From assembly GCA_026003615.1 (NCBI GenBank), contig BPHQ01000001.1, positions 682,001 through 746,000 of the forward strand: 64,000 nucleotides of DNA, written 5' to 3'. The stretch's first letter is position 1; the number at the start of each line of letters is the position of its first letter. This document shows, piece by piece, positions 1 to 8,867 of the stretch. The notes under the pieces are model-generated. The model was not told the DNA's origin and searched no databases. It worked only from the letters and a program-made list of their open reading frames with translations. The translations under genes were made by a program, and so were the position numbers. This DNA is from Bellilinea sp. GTDB taxonomy: Bacteria; Chloroflexota; Anaerolineae; Anaerolineales; Anaerolineaceae.

Positions 1-596
1 TGAGTGGTCCATTCTTCAAAAATTTTGCCGGCTTCCGGGTTGAATTCAATGGCGACTTCGTATTCGTTTAGTTGGCCGCGAACGACCCCTACCGATTTCA
101 AATCCTTACCGGTAAGGATGGTATGATAGCGGATTTTGCCATCTTCTTCGGTGGGCTGGGTGACGGGTTCGGGTAAACCGAAATCAGTCAAAATTTCAGT
201 ACCGGGAGGTAAGGGGGTGTTCCCAGTATCAACAAATTCCAGTTGCCCAACCTGTCGAATTGGATTGATGACTTCTTCAGTATTTGTGGCTCCGGGGAAT
301 TCACCGACTATGATTCGTTCCCCCGCTGTTTGAAATACCACTTCGCTGACACCTAACGCATTGGAGCGATTCTCCAGAATCGCCGCCGCATCCTGTAAAT
401 TTTGTTGAGTGACGGCGATTTCCGGTGGAACACTCAGGATGACTTGCATTCCCCCCCGCAAATCCAACCCGAGTACTGTTTCCAGCTTTTTCTCAAAGGA
501 TCCAATTTTGATTCCCGGATTGTTGGGCAAATCTACCCAAACTGCCAGAGCAAAAATTAGAAGAATAATGATCAAATTGACGAGACGACGATTCAT
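1..596 (-). CDS. secD: Protein translocase subunit SecD, N-terminal part (cut by window edge)
   Basis: SecD is the membrane subunit of the Sec translocon that, with SecF, uses the proton gradient to pull proteins out of SecYEG. About 198 codons are visible. The start is the ATG at 594-596 (MNRRLVNLIIILLI), followed by one TM segment at residues 6-22 and the family signature GLDLRGGMQVIL near residue 45. The following stretch (NLQDAAAILENRSNALGVSE) is the start of the large extracytoplasmic P1 domain. The gene runs off the left edge, so the other TM segments and any secF neighbour are outside the window. A GGAGG lies 10 bases before the start. Assignment is from recognised motifs. Confidence 0.92.
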   Translation of the reverse strand, partial: MNRRLVNLIIILLIFALAVWVDLPNNPGIKIGSFEKKLETVLGLDLRGGMQVILSVPPEIAVTQQNLQDAAAILENRSNALGVSEVVFQTAGERIIVGEFPGATNTEEVINPIRQVGQLEFVDTGNTPLPPGTEILTDFGLPEPVTQPTEEDGKIRYHTILTGKDLKSVGVVRGQLNEYEVAIEFNPEAGKIFEEWTT

Positions 597-718
597 TAAT
601 GCCAGGCCTCCGATTCATACAAATGCCAGCGCTCTGCTGGCGATGGGTGAGATTATACTCCCATTAGGGCAGGTTTGGTAGGGAGGCATTCACTAGGACG
701 AATATTTTGGATTTTCAC

Positions 719-748
719 TTGACAGTTTTAATTGGGTGAAGGTACAAT
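719..748 (+). promoter_or_regulatory. Sigma-70 type promoter of rpmF
   Basis: A -35 TTGACA (719-724) and a -10 TACAAT (743-748) are separated by 18 bases and lie about 60 bases before the rpmF start. The rest of the 214-base gap between secD and rpmF holds only a short hairpin (623-639) in the secD leader. Confidence 0.65.
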
Positions 749-810
749 AGGGCGGCTTTTTGAATTGGAAATTTGCCGGAATATGGCCAGTGTGAACAGG
801 AGTAACAGGA

Positions 811-1008
811 ATGGTACCACTTCCAAAGCGGAAATTATCAAAGGGACGGCGTGACCGTCGGCGGGCACATGATGCACTGCAGAATACCAATCTGGTTCAG
901 TGCAGTCAATGCGGTGAAATGCGATTACCGCATACCGTATGCCCGAATTGCGGATATTACCAGGGTCGCGAAATTATCAGCATGGAAAAAGCCGAGAAGA
1001 AGAAATAA
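811..1008 (+). CDS. rpmF: Large ribosomal subunit protein bL32
   Basis: bL32 is a small zinc-ribbon protein of the 50S subunit. The 65-residue length is usual for the family. The N-terminus is the typical basic segment (VPLPKRKLSKGRRDRRRAHD). Two cysteine pairs, CSQC and CPNC, form the zinc site, so this is the Cys-containing form rather than the Cys-free paralogue. An AGGAG lies 8 bases before the ATG. It stands alone between its own promoter and a strong terminator, facing away from secD. Confidence 0.96.
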   Translation: MVPLPKRKLSKGRRDRRRAHDALQNTNLVQCSQCGEMRLPHTVCPNCGYYQGREIISMEKAEKKK

Positions 1009-1033
1009 TTTGAGGCATGGTTTTTGATGTTTG

Positions 1034-1063
1034 AAAAAGGCTGCCCGAAGTGGCAGCCTTTTT
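1034..1063. terminator. Bidirectional Rho-independent terminator
   Basis: A perfect 12-bp stem (1034-1045 with 1052-1063) encloses a 6-base loop. It is flanked by A and T runs, so it can end both rpmF (+) and the trmFO-hflX minus-strand operon converging on it. Confidence 0.88.
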
Positions 1064-1070
1064 GTGTTTA

Positions 1071-1280
1071 CTAGAGCGCCCAGGCCAACATAAAGCCGAG
1101 AATCGCCAAAATCAAGCCGAGATGCAAGAATAAATTGCTCTCAATGAACCAGCCGCTCAAGAAAAATTGCAGGATGAAATTCAATAAGATCAAAACCAAT
1201 CCGATCAACGGCAGTAATCCCTTTCGATTTGCCAGAAAGGAAGATACTTTATCCAGAAAATGCGAGAGATTTTCAAGCAT
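1071..1280 (-). CDS. Small two-TM membrane protein, unknown function
   Basis: A 69-residue protein with a short charged N-terminus (MLENLSHFLDKVSSFL) and two hydrophobic segments, roughly residues 22-42 and 48-67. I do not recognise a family. It directly follows hflX. A TTG at 1290-1292 overlaps the hflX TGA in a TTGA junction and would add four residues; the ATG at 1280 is an alternative start. Either way translation is probably coupled to hflX. It is the last gene of the operon, just ahead of the bidirectional terminator. The function cannot be inferred beyond membrane location. Confidence 0.55.
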   Translation of the reverse strand: MLENLSHFLDKVSSFLANRKGLLPLIGLVLILLNFILQFFLSGWFIESNLFLHLGLILAILGFMLAWAL

Positions 1281-1288
1281 ATCCTTAT

Positions 1289-2632
1289 TCAAACCTCGCT
1301 TTTCGCAGGAGCAGGGCGTTTCAGGTAAGGGCGATAAGCATTCAATAAACGCCCCGGCAGTGAGCCTTTGATTTTGATGTATTCTCCAAATGGATGACTT
1401 TCCTCTACTTTTCCGAATTCATGGAATTGAGCGATTAGCTGTCCTTCGCGATAGGGGATGTAAACGGTTACCGGCGCAAAGTTTTCGAAAAGAATGTTTT
1501 CAACTTCGCGCAACAGAGTAGGCAGACCTTCGCCAGTTTTTGCTGAGATAGCCACAGAACGGGTGAATTGACTTAATGCACTGCGAATTGCTTCTGTGTC
1601 GGAGATGCGGTCCACTTTATTCAACGCGGTCAGGGTGGGTATGTCTTCGCAGCCGATATCCAGGAGAGTCTGTTGAACGGCTTTCCACTGCTCCCAGGCA
1701 TTAGGGTGGGTCACATCCAGCACATGCACCAATAAATCGGCTTCGGTAATCTCTTCGAGTGTTGCTCGAAAGGCGGCAATCAATTGGGTAGGTAATTTTT
1801 GAATAAAGCCAACCGTATCGGTAAAAAGGACAGTATGACCGGCAGGTAGTTCAACCCGGCGGGTGGTTGGGTCGAGCGTGGCAAACAATTGATCGGCTAC
1901 ATATACATTTGCTTTGGTGAGAGTGTTCAATAAAGTGGATTTGCCGGCATTGGTATAACCAACCAGTGCAACGATGGGAATGTTGGAGCGGCGACGCTGT
2001 TCACGATACCGCTGGCGATGAGCGCGTACTTTTTCCAATTCTTCCTTCAAGCGGGCAATTCTTCGCCGAATTTCGCGGCGGTCAACTTCCAGCTGGGTTT
2101 CGCCAGGGCCGCGTAGGCCAACACCGCCGGTTGAGCCGGTACGCCCACCACCGCCACCGGTCTGACGGGCAAGGTGGGTCCAGGCTCTGGTCAGGCGGGG
2201 CAGTCGGTATTCGTAATAGGCCAGTTCTACCTGTAAAATACCTTCGCGGGTGTTGGCGTGACGGGCAAAAATATCCAGAATTAAAGCCGTTCGGTCAATC
2301 ACCCGTACCTGATCGCCAAAACGTTCTTCCAATTCGCGTTGATGACGGGGTGATAGCTCAGTATCGAAAATGACCAGGTCTGCCTGAGCTTCCTCAACCA
2401 ACATCTTGATCTCATCCACCTTGCCGGAACCAATGAAAGTATCCGGGTTTGGTTTATCTAAACGCTGGGTGATCTCGCCGAGGACTTCGACATCTGCAGT
2501 GTCTGCCAGTAGAGCCAGTTCGGCAAGTGAATCTTCCAGGGGGAGCAAACCAGGATCTCCGACTATGTCCACCCCTACAAGAATGGCGCGTTCACGCGGC
2601 GGTTGAGTAGGTTCAGCAATTTTTTTTGCCAT
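1289..2632 (-). CDS. hflX: Ribosome-associated GTPase HflX
   Basis: HflX is a GTPase that binds 50S and 70S ribosomes and splits stalled ribosomes under stress. The N-terminal nucleotide-binding-like domain (residues 1-180) contains the family-typical DTFIGSGKVDEI and the Gly-rich linker GGGGGRTGSTGGVGLRGPGE. A coiled coil follows. The G domain shows G1 GYTNAGKST, G3 DTVG, G4 NKVD and G5 SAKTGEG. The 447-residue length fits the family. Its start overlaps the upstream aminotransferase stop by one base (TAATG), which indicates tight coupling. Confidence 0.96.
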   Translation of the reverse strand: MAKKIAEPTQPPRERAILVGVDIVGDPGLLPLEDSLAELALLADTADVEVLGEITQRLDKPNPDTFIGSGKVDEIKMLVEEAQADLVIFDTELSPRHQRELEERFGDQVRVIDRTALILDIFARHANTREGILQVELAYYEYRLPRLTRAWTHLARQTGGGGGRTGSTGGVGLRGPGETQLEVDRREIRRRIARLKEELEKVRAHRQRYREQRRRSNIPIVALVGYTNAGKSTLLNTLTKANVYVADQLFATLDPTTRRVELPAGHTVLFTDTVGFIQKLPTQLIAAFRATLEEITEADLLVHVLDVTHPNAWEQWKAVQQTLLDIGCEDIPTLTALNKVDRISDTEAIRSALSQFTRSVAISAKTGEGLPTLLREVENILFENFAPVTVYIPYREGQLIAQFHEFGKVEESHPFGEYIKIKGSLPGRLLNAYRPYLKRPAPAKSEV

Positions 2633-3819
2633 TACTTCTTAATCCAATTAATCATACGGTCAATCGCTTCTTTCAGGCGGTCGGTAGCAACCCCCAGAGA
2701 GATGCGGATATATCCCTCGCCGTGTTTTCCATAAACAACACCCGGTGTAACACTTACTCCGGTTTCTTCCAGCAATTGAGAACAAAAGGCAGTGCTATCG
2801 GTATATTTCTCTGGCAAGTGCGCCCAAATGTAAATGGCAGCGGGGGGTGTTTCCACCGTAAAACCGGCTTCGCGTAAACCGTTGATGGCAATATCCCGAC
2901 GGTACTGGTAAATTTGATTGCGTTCTTCCAGCCAGGTTTGATCACCGGTCAGTGCAGTAATTCCAGCCTGTAAAATGGCTTCAAAGTGCGAGGAATCCAC
3001 CTGACTTTTGTAGGTGTGCAGGTAACGGATGACTTCGGCGTTACCAACTGCCATTCCTAAACGCCAGCCAGCCATGTTGTAGGTTTTGGAAAGGGAATTG
3101 AACTCGATGGCTACTTCTTTTGCACCGGGCACCTGTAAAATACTGGGTGCTTTATAGCCATCGAAGCAAATATCTACATAGGGAGCGTCATGTGCAATCA
3201 AAATCTGGTGTTTTTTGGCAAAATTTACAACTTTCTCAAAAAATTCAAACGGTGCAATTGCCCCGGTTGGGTTGTTGGGATAATTCAGCCACATTAGCCT
3301 GGATCGTTCCAATACCCACTCCGGGATGGAGTCCAGGTCGGGTAAGAAGTGATTTTCCCTCAACAAGGGCATTGGATAAATTTGCCCCCCGGCAATCTGG
3401 GTGCTGGACTGATAAACCGGATAACCGGGGTTGGGTACCAACACAATATCACCTGGATTGATGCAAACCTGAGTAAGATTAAAAATACCTTCCTTGGAAC
3501 CCAGCAAGGCAATTGCTTCTTTCTGCGGATCTAATTCAACCTGAAAACGATTTGCATAATAAGCGGCGATAGCTCTGCGAAAAGCCAGAGTGCCGCCGTT
3601 TGGAGTGTATCCATGGGTGTCTGGCCGACGAGCGGTAGTTATTAAGGCTTCAGTGATAAATTCTGCGGGTGGTAAGTCTGGGGATCCCATGTCAATACGG
3701 ATCACATCCTTACCAAGGGCTTTTAGCTCCGCTATTTTTTGGCTCAGGCTGGCAAAGAAGTAAGGTCTGAACGATGCAATTCGCTCAGCCGGACGAAAGA
3801 TGGACTTATTCTGATTCAT
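2632..3819 (-). CDS. PLP-dependent class I/II aminotransferase (DapL-like)
   Basis: A 395-residue fold-type I aminotransferase. The PLP-lysine motif is SLSKTYNMAGWRLG. The substrate and cofactor motifs NPGYPVY, NYPNNPTGA and HDAPYVDI are in the usual order, and the C-terminal arginine motif EGYIRISLG is present. The closest resemblance I recognise is to LL-diaminopimelate aminotransferases and related enzymes of Chloroflexota and Firmicutes. These make LL-diaminopimelate from tetrahydrodipicolinate for lysine and peptidoglycan. An alanine or aspartate aminotransferase role cannot be excluded, so no symbol is given. It overlaps the upstream kinase gene by 14 bases. Confidence 0.8.
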   Translation of the reverse strand: MNQNKSIFRPAERIASFRPYFFASLSQKIAELKALGKDVIRIDMGSPDLPPAEFITEALITTARRPDTHGYTPNGGTLAFRRAIAAYYANRFQVELDPQKEAIALLGSKEGIFNLTQVCINPGDIVLVPNPGYPVYQSSTQIAGGQIYPMPLLRENHFLPDLDSIPEWVLERSRLMWLNYPNNPTGAIAPFEFFEKVVNFAKKHQILIAHDAPYVDICFDGYKAPSILQVPGAKEVAIEFNSLSKTYNMAGWRLGMAVGNAEVIRYLHTYKSQVDSSHFEAILQAGITALTGDQTWLEERNQIYQYRRDIAINGLREAGFTVETPPAAIYIWAHLPEKYTDSTAFCSQLLEETGVSVTPGVVYGKHGEGYIRISLGVATDRLKEAIDRMINWIKK

Positions 3820-5056
3820 AGGCTCCAGTTTTGTTCGAGGAGGTTAGTAAAGAAGCGAATAATCGGGCGGTTTTCAGGTCAGGCGGTTCAACATGGTGAG
3901 GGACAAGGATGTGAAATGTGGAACCAGGACACTTTTCTTCGTCATAGCCATTGGATTCTACCCAAATGGCTCCCCCATGGGCTTCAATAATTCCTTTGGC
4001 AATATGCAACCCCAGCCCAGGCCCGCCACCTTTGAACTTGGTTTTACCGCTTGAGTGAAGAGCGACATTACCAATACGGGAAAATTTTTCGAAAATGATC
4101 AACTGGTCTTCGGTATCAATACCGATGCCTTCATCAGTGATAGATACTTCGATAAAACCGGGTAATTTTCGACCATTGATGATGATTTTGCCATGATCGG
4201 GTGTGAATTTGATGGCATTAACCAATACATTTCGAAAGACTTGTAAAAGCCTTTCAGGATCGCCAAAGGTTAATTCATCATAACCCGGGAAAGGGTGAAT
4301 GATTAGTGTTTGATGACGCTCTTGAAGAGCAGTATGTAATTCGGCTTGAAGTAGTTGTAATAACCGATTGATCCATACCGGCTGGATATTCAGGCTCAGC
4401 AAGCGGTTGTCAATCAAAGAAACATCAATCATGTCATCTATGATGGTGCGCAGACGTCTTGCCCCGTTGGAAATGCCATCCACCAAAGTAAGATAATGGC
4501 TAACTCCATTTTGTTGCTCCAGCATTTCACGAAGCATGGCAGTATAACCTTCAATGAGGGTCAATGGAGTTTTTAGCTCATGTGCAGCCACGGCAATAAA
4601 GTCGGATTTGCTTTTATCCAGTTTTTCCAGATTTTGGCGGGTCTGTTCCAATTGAGCACTCAGGTGGCTCACTTTGGCTTCCATTTCCAAAACGGCACTT
4701 TTTTCAATGATGTAATGGAATGTAGGGAGAATTGTCGTCACCATCCCCAGTGCTTGTGTTTCGTCGAGGACTTCCTGACAGGTTTCGATGGTGATTTGTT
4801 GAAGCAGGATGGTGAACTTTAATAAGCTGCTTGTGCTTACCTCCAGGTCTGTTAGAGTTAATGAAAGAGACCAGTCGGTCAAAACCGAATCCAACCATGC
4901 CGGATCGCCGGTTTCAACGGCCTGTTCAAGTTTTGTGAAAAAGGACTCGATTTGTACTCGCAGATCTTCGCGTAATCCTGCCCCGCGTGCCATAGATTGA
5001 ATTACGCGATTGATCCAGATTGGTTTGATGGTTTTCAACAATTCCAATTCGTTCAT
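3806..5056 (-). CDS. Cytosolic sensor histidine kinase
   Basis: A 416-residue kinase without TM segments. Residues 1-120 form an unassigned N-terminal region. A coiled coil (about 125-155) leads into the HisKA domain, with phosphoacceptor His159 in AAHELKTPLTLIEGY. The HATPase_c domain shows N-box VLVNAIKFTPDHG, G1 DEGIGI and G2 GGGPGLGLHIAKGI. No response regulator gene lies beside it, so it is an orphan within this window. It sits in the trmFO-hflX operon between a peptidase and an aminotransferase, which gives no clear clue to its signal. Confidence 0.9.
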   Translation of the reverse strand: MNELELLKTIKPIWINRVIQSMARGAGLREDLRVQIESFFTKLEQAVETGDPAWLDSVLTDWSLSLTLTDLEVSTSSLLKFTILLQQITIETCQEVLDETQALGMVTTILPTFHYIIEKSAVLEMEAKVSHLSAQLEQTRQNLEKLDKSKSDFIAVAAHELKTPLTLIEGYTAMLREMLEQQNGVSHYLTLVDGISNGARRLRTIIDDMIDVSLIDNRLLSLNIQPVWINRLLQLLQAELHTALQERHQTLIIHPFPGYDELTFGDPERLLQVFRNVLVNAIKFTPDHGKIIINGRKLPGFIEVSITDEGIGIDTEDQLIIFEKFSRIGNVALHSSGKTKFKGGGPGLGLHIAKGIIEAHGGAIWVESNGYDEEKCPGSTFHILVPHHVEPPDLKTARLFASLLTSSNKTGAYESE

Positions 5057-5096
5057 CAGGTTAAGTTTATGCCATTTTCGGGGATTTTACCAAGAT

Positions 5097-5993
5097 TTAT
5101 TCATAGGTGCTTAACCAGTTATGAATTGTTTCTCCAACGATTCCCAGACTTTCCGCTGAAACTTTGTCAAGAGTATCTTGTTGAGTGTGCCAGTGAGGGT
5201 AATCAAAGTCAATGACATCCACTGCTGCAAATCCTCGTTCTAAAAAAGGGGTGTGATCATCGAGAATACTGTATTTATACTGTGGAATGAAGTACTTTTC
5301 AAATCCCAATTTTTGGGCAGACTCCCAAATTTGGCTGGCAAGTTGCGGGTTGGAATTTCTTTCCAGGAAGATATTCAGATCAGCATCTCCGATCATATCC
5401 AAAATCACAACGGCGGTTGGATTAATGGAAATCTCTTCGACAAAGGCGCGAGAACCCAAAATCCAATCCCAACCGGGAATATTCCCCTGATCTTCGGCAT
5501 CAAAGAACACCAGCCAAATTTCAACAGGTAAATCTGGCGGTAGGCTGCGAGCCAGTTCCAGTAAAACAGCCACACCCGAGGCACCGTCATTTGCACCGGG
5601 GACGGGTAGATTGTGCAGGGCGGGATCAGCATCTTGATCGCTGAAAAAGCGTGAATCATAATGTGCGCCGAGGATGATCTGCTTACCGCCTGGTTTGAGC
5701 CTTTTGGCAATCACGTTGGTGAGCGGATGTCCCATGCGTTGGGTTTGGTGTAATTCCACCTGCCAGCCTGCCATTTGGGTTTGTTCAAGAATATATTCGA
5801 TTGTTTGCTGATGAGCCTCGCTGCCGGGAGTTCGCGGTCCAAAGGATAACTGTATTTCCACATCTCGGAATGCGCGCGTCTGATTAAAGCGATAGGGGGG
5901 AGAATGGCTACCCCCAAACCGATTGCTGACCAGCAAGCCGGCGAGCAAAAGTAATACTAAAAAGGTAAGTGATATAAGGGGAGATTTCTTCAT
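5097..5993 (-). CDS. Secreted or anchored M28-family zinc peptidase / glutaminyl cyclase-like protein
   Basis: A 298-residue protein with an N-terminal signal or anchor segment ([15 protein letters not shown], residues 8-22), so it acts outside the cytoplasm. The zinc-site motifs are in order: [16 protein letters not shown] and FDAEDQG, with a late [10 protein letters not shown]. This motif spacing and the short length resemble bacterial glutaminyl-peptide cyclotransferases, which belong to the M28 family, as well as small aminopeptidases. I cannot decide between cyclase and peptidase. Its ATG overlaps the trmFO stop in an ATGA junction. Confidence 0.85.
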   Translation of the reverse strand: MKKSPLISLTFLVLLLLAGLLVSNRFGGSHSPPYRFNQTRAFRDVEIQLSFGPRTPGSEAHQQTIEYILEQTQMAGWQVELHQTQRMGHPLTNVIAKRLKPGGKQIILGAHYDSRFFSDQDADPALHNLPVPGANDGASGVAVLLELARSLPPDLPVEIWLVFFDAEDQGNIPGWDWILGSRAFVEEISINPTAVVILDMIGDADLNIFLERNSNPQLASQIWESAQKLGFEKYFIPQYKYSILDDHTPFLERGFAAVDVIDFDYPHWHTQQDTLDKVSAESLGIVGETIHNWLSTYE

Positions 5994-7354
5994 GGAGTTG
6001 ATATGGTTTTAATCCCCATTTCTTCAAAAAAGGTATGCAAATCCTTTAGGGAACGTTCCACATAAGCTTGAGCACGAGCGCGTTTTCCTTTGATCGGTTC
6101 TGGAAGCTCGGGTAGTATGCCAAAATTGGCTTTCATTGGCTGGAAGTCCCTCATCAAGGCATGGGTAACATAATGACATAGCGCTCCCAACATCGTTGTG
6201 CCTGGCAGAATCAGCGGTGGTTGGTTCTCGGCCAGTCTGGCAGCATTGATGCCGGCCAATAAACCGGTGGCGATGTTCCCCATGTATCCCTCCACGCCGG
6301 TAATCTGACCGGCAAACAACAGGTTTTCTCTTTGCCGGGTTTGTAGAGATGGTTGAAGCAATATCGGTGATGCAATGAAAGTGTTGCGGTGCATTTGACC
6401 ATAGCGGACAAATTCGGCATTTTGTAAACCGGGAATCATTCGGAAAACCCGTTTTTGTTCCGAAAAGGTCAGATTGGTTTGGAATCCGACCAGATTGTAA
6501 AGCGTTCCGGCCAGATTATCCTGACGTAACTGGACAACGGCAAAAGGGCGCTTTCCGGTACGTGGATCTTTCAATCCGACCGGGCGCATTGGTCCGTATG
6601 CAAGTGCCAGATCCCCCCTTCGAGCTAGGATCTCGACCGGCAGACAGCCTTCAAAATAACGGTCCATACCTGCCCGAATACCGGATTCGATTTCCATTTC
6701 AAATTCACGTAATACAATGCGTTGGGCGCTGCGCAACGCCTCGATAAAGGCAAAATATTCATCACGGGTAAGTGGACAGTTGATGTAATCTCCTTCTTCT
6801 TCCTCACCAATACCGTAACGTGAGGCTTTAAAAGCAATGGAGAAGTCAATCGAGTCAACATGGACAATAGGAGCAATTGCGTCGTAAAAATACAGGCGGT
6901 TCTCTCCACTGAAGTTTTGAATGGCTTCTGCGAGAGCGGGTGAAGTTAGCGGGCCGCTGGCGATGATGACGATGCCATCCGGGATTTCTTTGACTTCCTT
7001 CCGAATGAGATGAATGCGGGGGTGATTAGTGATCCGCTCCGTGACCATTTTTGCAAAGGCTTCACGGTCAACGGCTAATGCGCCGCCAGCTGGTAGAGCA
7101 GTGGTCTCAGCACATTCAAGCAGCAGCGAGCCAAAACGACGGATCTCTTCTTTCAGTAAGCCGGAAGCGCGGTCAATTAAGTTCGAACCGAGCGAATTGG
7201 AGCAAACCAGTTCGGCGAGGAAGCCGCTCACATGCGCGCCTGTTTGAATTTCCGGGCGCATTTCGTAAAGGAAGACCTCACAACCACTTTCTGCTGCCTG
7301 CCAGGCTGCCTCGCTGCCAGCTAAACCACCACCGATAACTGTAATTTGTTTCAT
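5990..7354 (-). CDS. trmFO: Methylenetetrahydrofolate-tRNA-(uracil-54-C5) methyltransferase TrmFO
   Basis: TrmFO is the folate- and FAD-dependent enzyme that makes ribothymidine at position 54 of tRNA. The N-terminal FAD-binding motif is [14 protein letters not shown]. Family hallmarks follow: [33 protein letters not shown], then near the C-terminus [21 protein letters not shown] and [14 protein letters not shown]. The 454-residue length is normal. It is first in a six-gene minus-strand operon and lies divergent from rpoN, with a 110-base gap between them. Confidence 0.96.
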   Translation of the reverse strand: MKQITVIGGGLAGSEAAWQAAESGCEVFLYEMRPEIQTGAHVSGFLAELVCSNSLGSNLIDRASGLLKEEIRRFGSLLLECAETTALPAGGALAVDREAFAKMVTERITNHPRIHLIRKEVKEIPDGIVIIASGPLTSPALAEAIQNFSGENRLYFYDAIAPIVHVDSIDFSIAFKASRYGIGEEEEGDYINCPLTRDEYFAFIEALRSAQRIVLREFEMEIESGIRAGMDRYFEGCLPVEILARRGDLALAYGPMRPVGLKDPRTGKRPFAVVQLRQDNLAGTLYNLVGFQTNLTFSEQKRVFRMIPGLQNAEFVRYGQMHRNTFIASPILLQPSLQTRQRENLLFAGQITGVEGYMGNIATGLLAGINAARLAENQPPLILPGTTMLGALCHYVTHALMRDFQPMKANFGILPELPEPIKGKRARAQAYVERSLKDLHTFFEEMGIKTISTP

Positions 7355-7401
7355 TTTTCAGTTCCCAATCTAAATTCTACCATGCTTGAAGAAATTTACC
7401 C

Positions 7402-7417
7402 TGGCATAAAACTTGCA
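7402..7417 (+). promoter_or_regulatory. Sigma-54 (-24/-12) promoter in front of rpoN
   Basis: TGGCATAAAACTTGCA matches the sigma-54 consensus: GG and GC are 12 bases apart and both TGGCA and TTGC are intact. It ends 47 bases before the rpoN ATG. No equally good -35/-10 pair was seen in this gap on the plus strand. This predicts that sigma-54 transcribes its own gene. Confidence 0.8.
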
Positions 7418-7464
7418 CCAAATTCGGATGATCAGTATACTCAATTAGGGAGAAGGGTGTAATC

Positions 7465-8865
7465 ATGTTTCAAATCCAAAGTCCCAGTATTCGTACGGTA
7501 ACTACAGCCCATCTGACCCAAACAATGACCCTCTTGAATCAGACAGTGGGGGAACTGTATCAGCAAATTCAACAAGAGCTGACCAATCCGGCACTCGAAC
7601 TGGTAGAGGAACGCCGCTGTCCGAATTGTCATCGGGTGCTGGCAGCGCATGGTGAGTGCCCGGTGTGCAGCCGGCCGGTCAGTATGCAGGCAGAAGAACC
7701 GGTAGTTTTTGTGTCACCGCGGGATGAATTTTACTCTTCCGGTAGTACCAGTGCGGATTTGATCCCGGATGAACCGGTTTCTCCCATTGTGGAAGAATTA
7801 CCTGTGTTTATTTTGCGGCAAATCGCGGTTGAATTGGAGGGGGAGGAACGACGAATCGCGGCTTTTTTCTTAACCCATCTGGATGAGGATGGTTTCCTGA
7901 CGATTTCACCCGTTGAAATTGCACAGTATTTTCATGTTCCCCTCTCCAAAGTGCTGCGGATCAAACAACTCATTCAACGCGCTGAACCGGTCGGGGTTGG
8001 TTCGGCCAATCCACAAGAGGCATTACTGGTACAGTTGGATGTTCTGAATGAAACAAAACCTATACCCGAATTGGCTCGCTGTATCATTGCTGAGGAAATG
8101 GAGCTGCTCACCCATCGCCAGTATTCTGAAATTGCCCGAAAATTGAACGTATCTCAACATCAAGTTCAAGAAGCGGTGCGGTTCATAAGTGAAAATCTAA
8201 ATCCTTTTCCGGCGCGTGCTCATTGGGGGGACGTAAGAAATCCATCGCCAAAAGCAGGAGAGGTGTATTATCACCCAGATATCATTATCAGTTACCTGAA
8301 TAACTCTCCAGAAAACCCGCTGGTTGTGGAAATTATCCTGCCAATTCGTGGATACCTCCGAGTCAATCCACTTTATCGGCAAGCTACACGGCTTGCCAGT
8401 GAAGAAACTCGAATCGGGATGAAAAACGATTTGGAACGGGCGGCATTGTTTGTCAAATGCTTACAGCAGAGGAATTACACCATGCAGCGATTAATGCAAA
8501 GGGTGGTGAGTATTCAACGAGAATTCATTCTTCATGGTGACCGTTACATAAAACCGTTGACCCGTGCTTTTCTGGCAGATGAATTGGGTGTCCATGAGTC
8601 AACCATTTCACGGGCTGTATCCAATAAAACGGTGCAATTGCCCAATAAGAAAATCATTCCTCTGGCAAATTTCTTTGACCGCAGCCTGAATGTGCGGACG
8701 GCTTTGCGGGAAATTATCTCAAGGGAGAAAAATCCTCTGAGCGATTCCCAATTGGCTCATCTGCTTGCCCAACAAGGTTATGAAGTTGCACGGCGAACAG
8801 TCGCAAAATATCGAGCAATGGAAGGTATACTCCCCGCCCATTTACGCAGAGCTACTCAGGTTTAG
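7465..8865 (+). CDS. rpoN: RNA polymerase sigma-54 factor with N-terminal zinc-ribbon insert
   Basis: Sigma-54 directs RNA polymerase to -24/-12 promoters and needs an AAA+ activator to open DNA. Region I (residues 1-48) is the usual Gln/Leu-rich helix. Residues 51-72 hold an unusual Cys4 cluster (C52, C55, C65, C68; CPNC and CPVC) resembling a zinc ribbon, which classical sigma-54 lacks. The core-binding region follows, then the -12 HTH (GVHESTISRAVSNKTVQLPN) and a C-terminal RpoN box ARRTVAKYR (442-450). The 466-residue length is normal. It is followed two bases later by a kinase gene. Confidence 0.95.
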   Translation: MFQIQSPSIRTVTTAHLTQTMTLLNQTVGELYQQIQQELTNPALELVEERRCPNCHRVLAAHGECPVCSRPVSMQAEEPVVFVSPRDEFYSSGSTSADLIPDEPVSPIVEELPVFILRQIAVELEGEERRIAAFFLTHLDEDGFLTISPVEIAQYFHVPLSKVLRIKQLIQRAEPVGVGSANPQEALLVQLDVLNETKPIPELARCIIAEEMELLTHRQYSEIARKLNVSQHQVQEAVRFISENLNPFPARAHWGDVRNPSPKAGEVYYHPDIIISYLNNSPENPLVVEIILPIRGYLRVNPLYRQATRLASEETRIGMKNDLERAALFVKCLQQRNYTMQRLMQRVVSIQREFILHGDRYIKPLTRAFLADELGVHESTISRAVSNKTVQLPNKKIIPLANFFDRSLNVRTALREIISREKNPLSDSQLAHLLAQQGYEVARRTVAKYRAMEGILPAHLRRATQV

Positions 8866-8867
8866 GT

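Noticed and set aside
623-639. Hairpin upstream of secD as a terminator or riboswitch
   Set aside because: It is a short 6-bp stem without a T tract or conserved aptamer elements; probably incidental.
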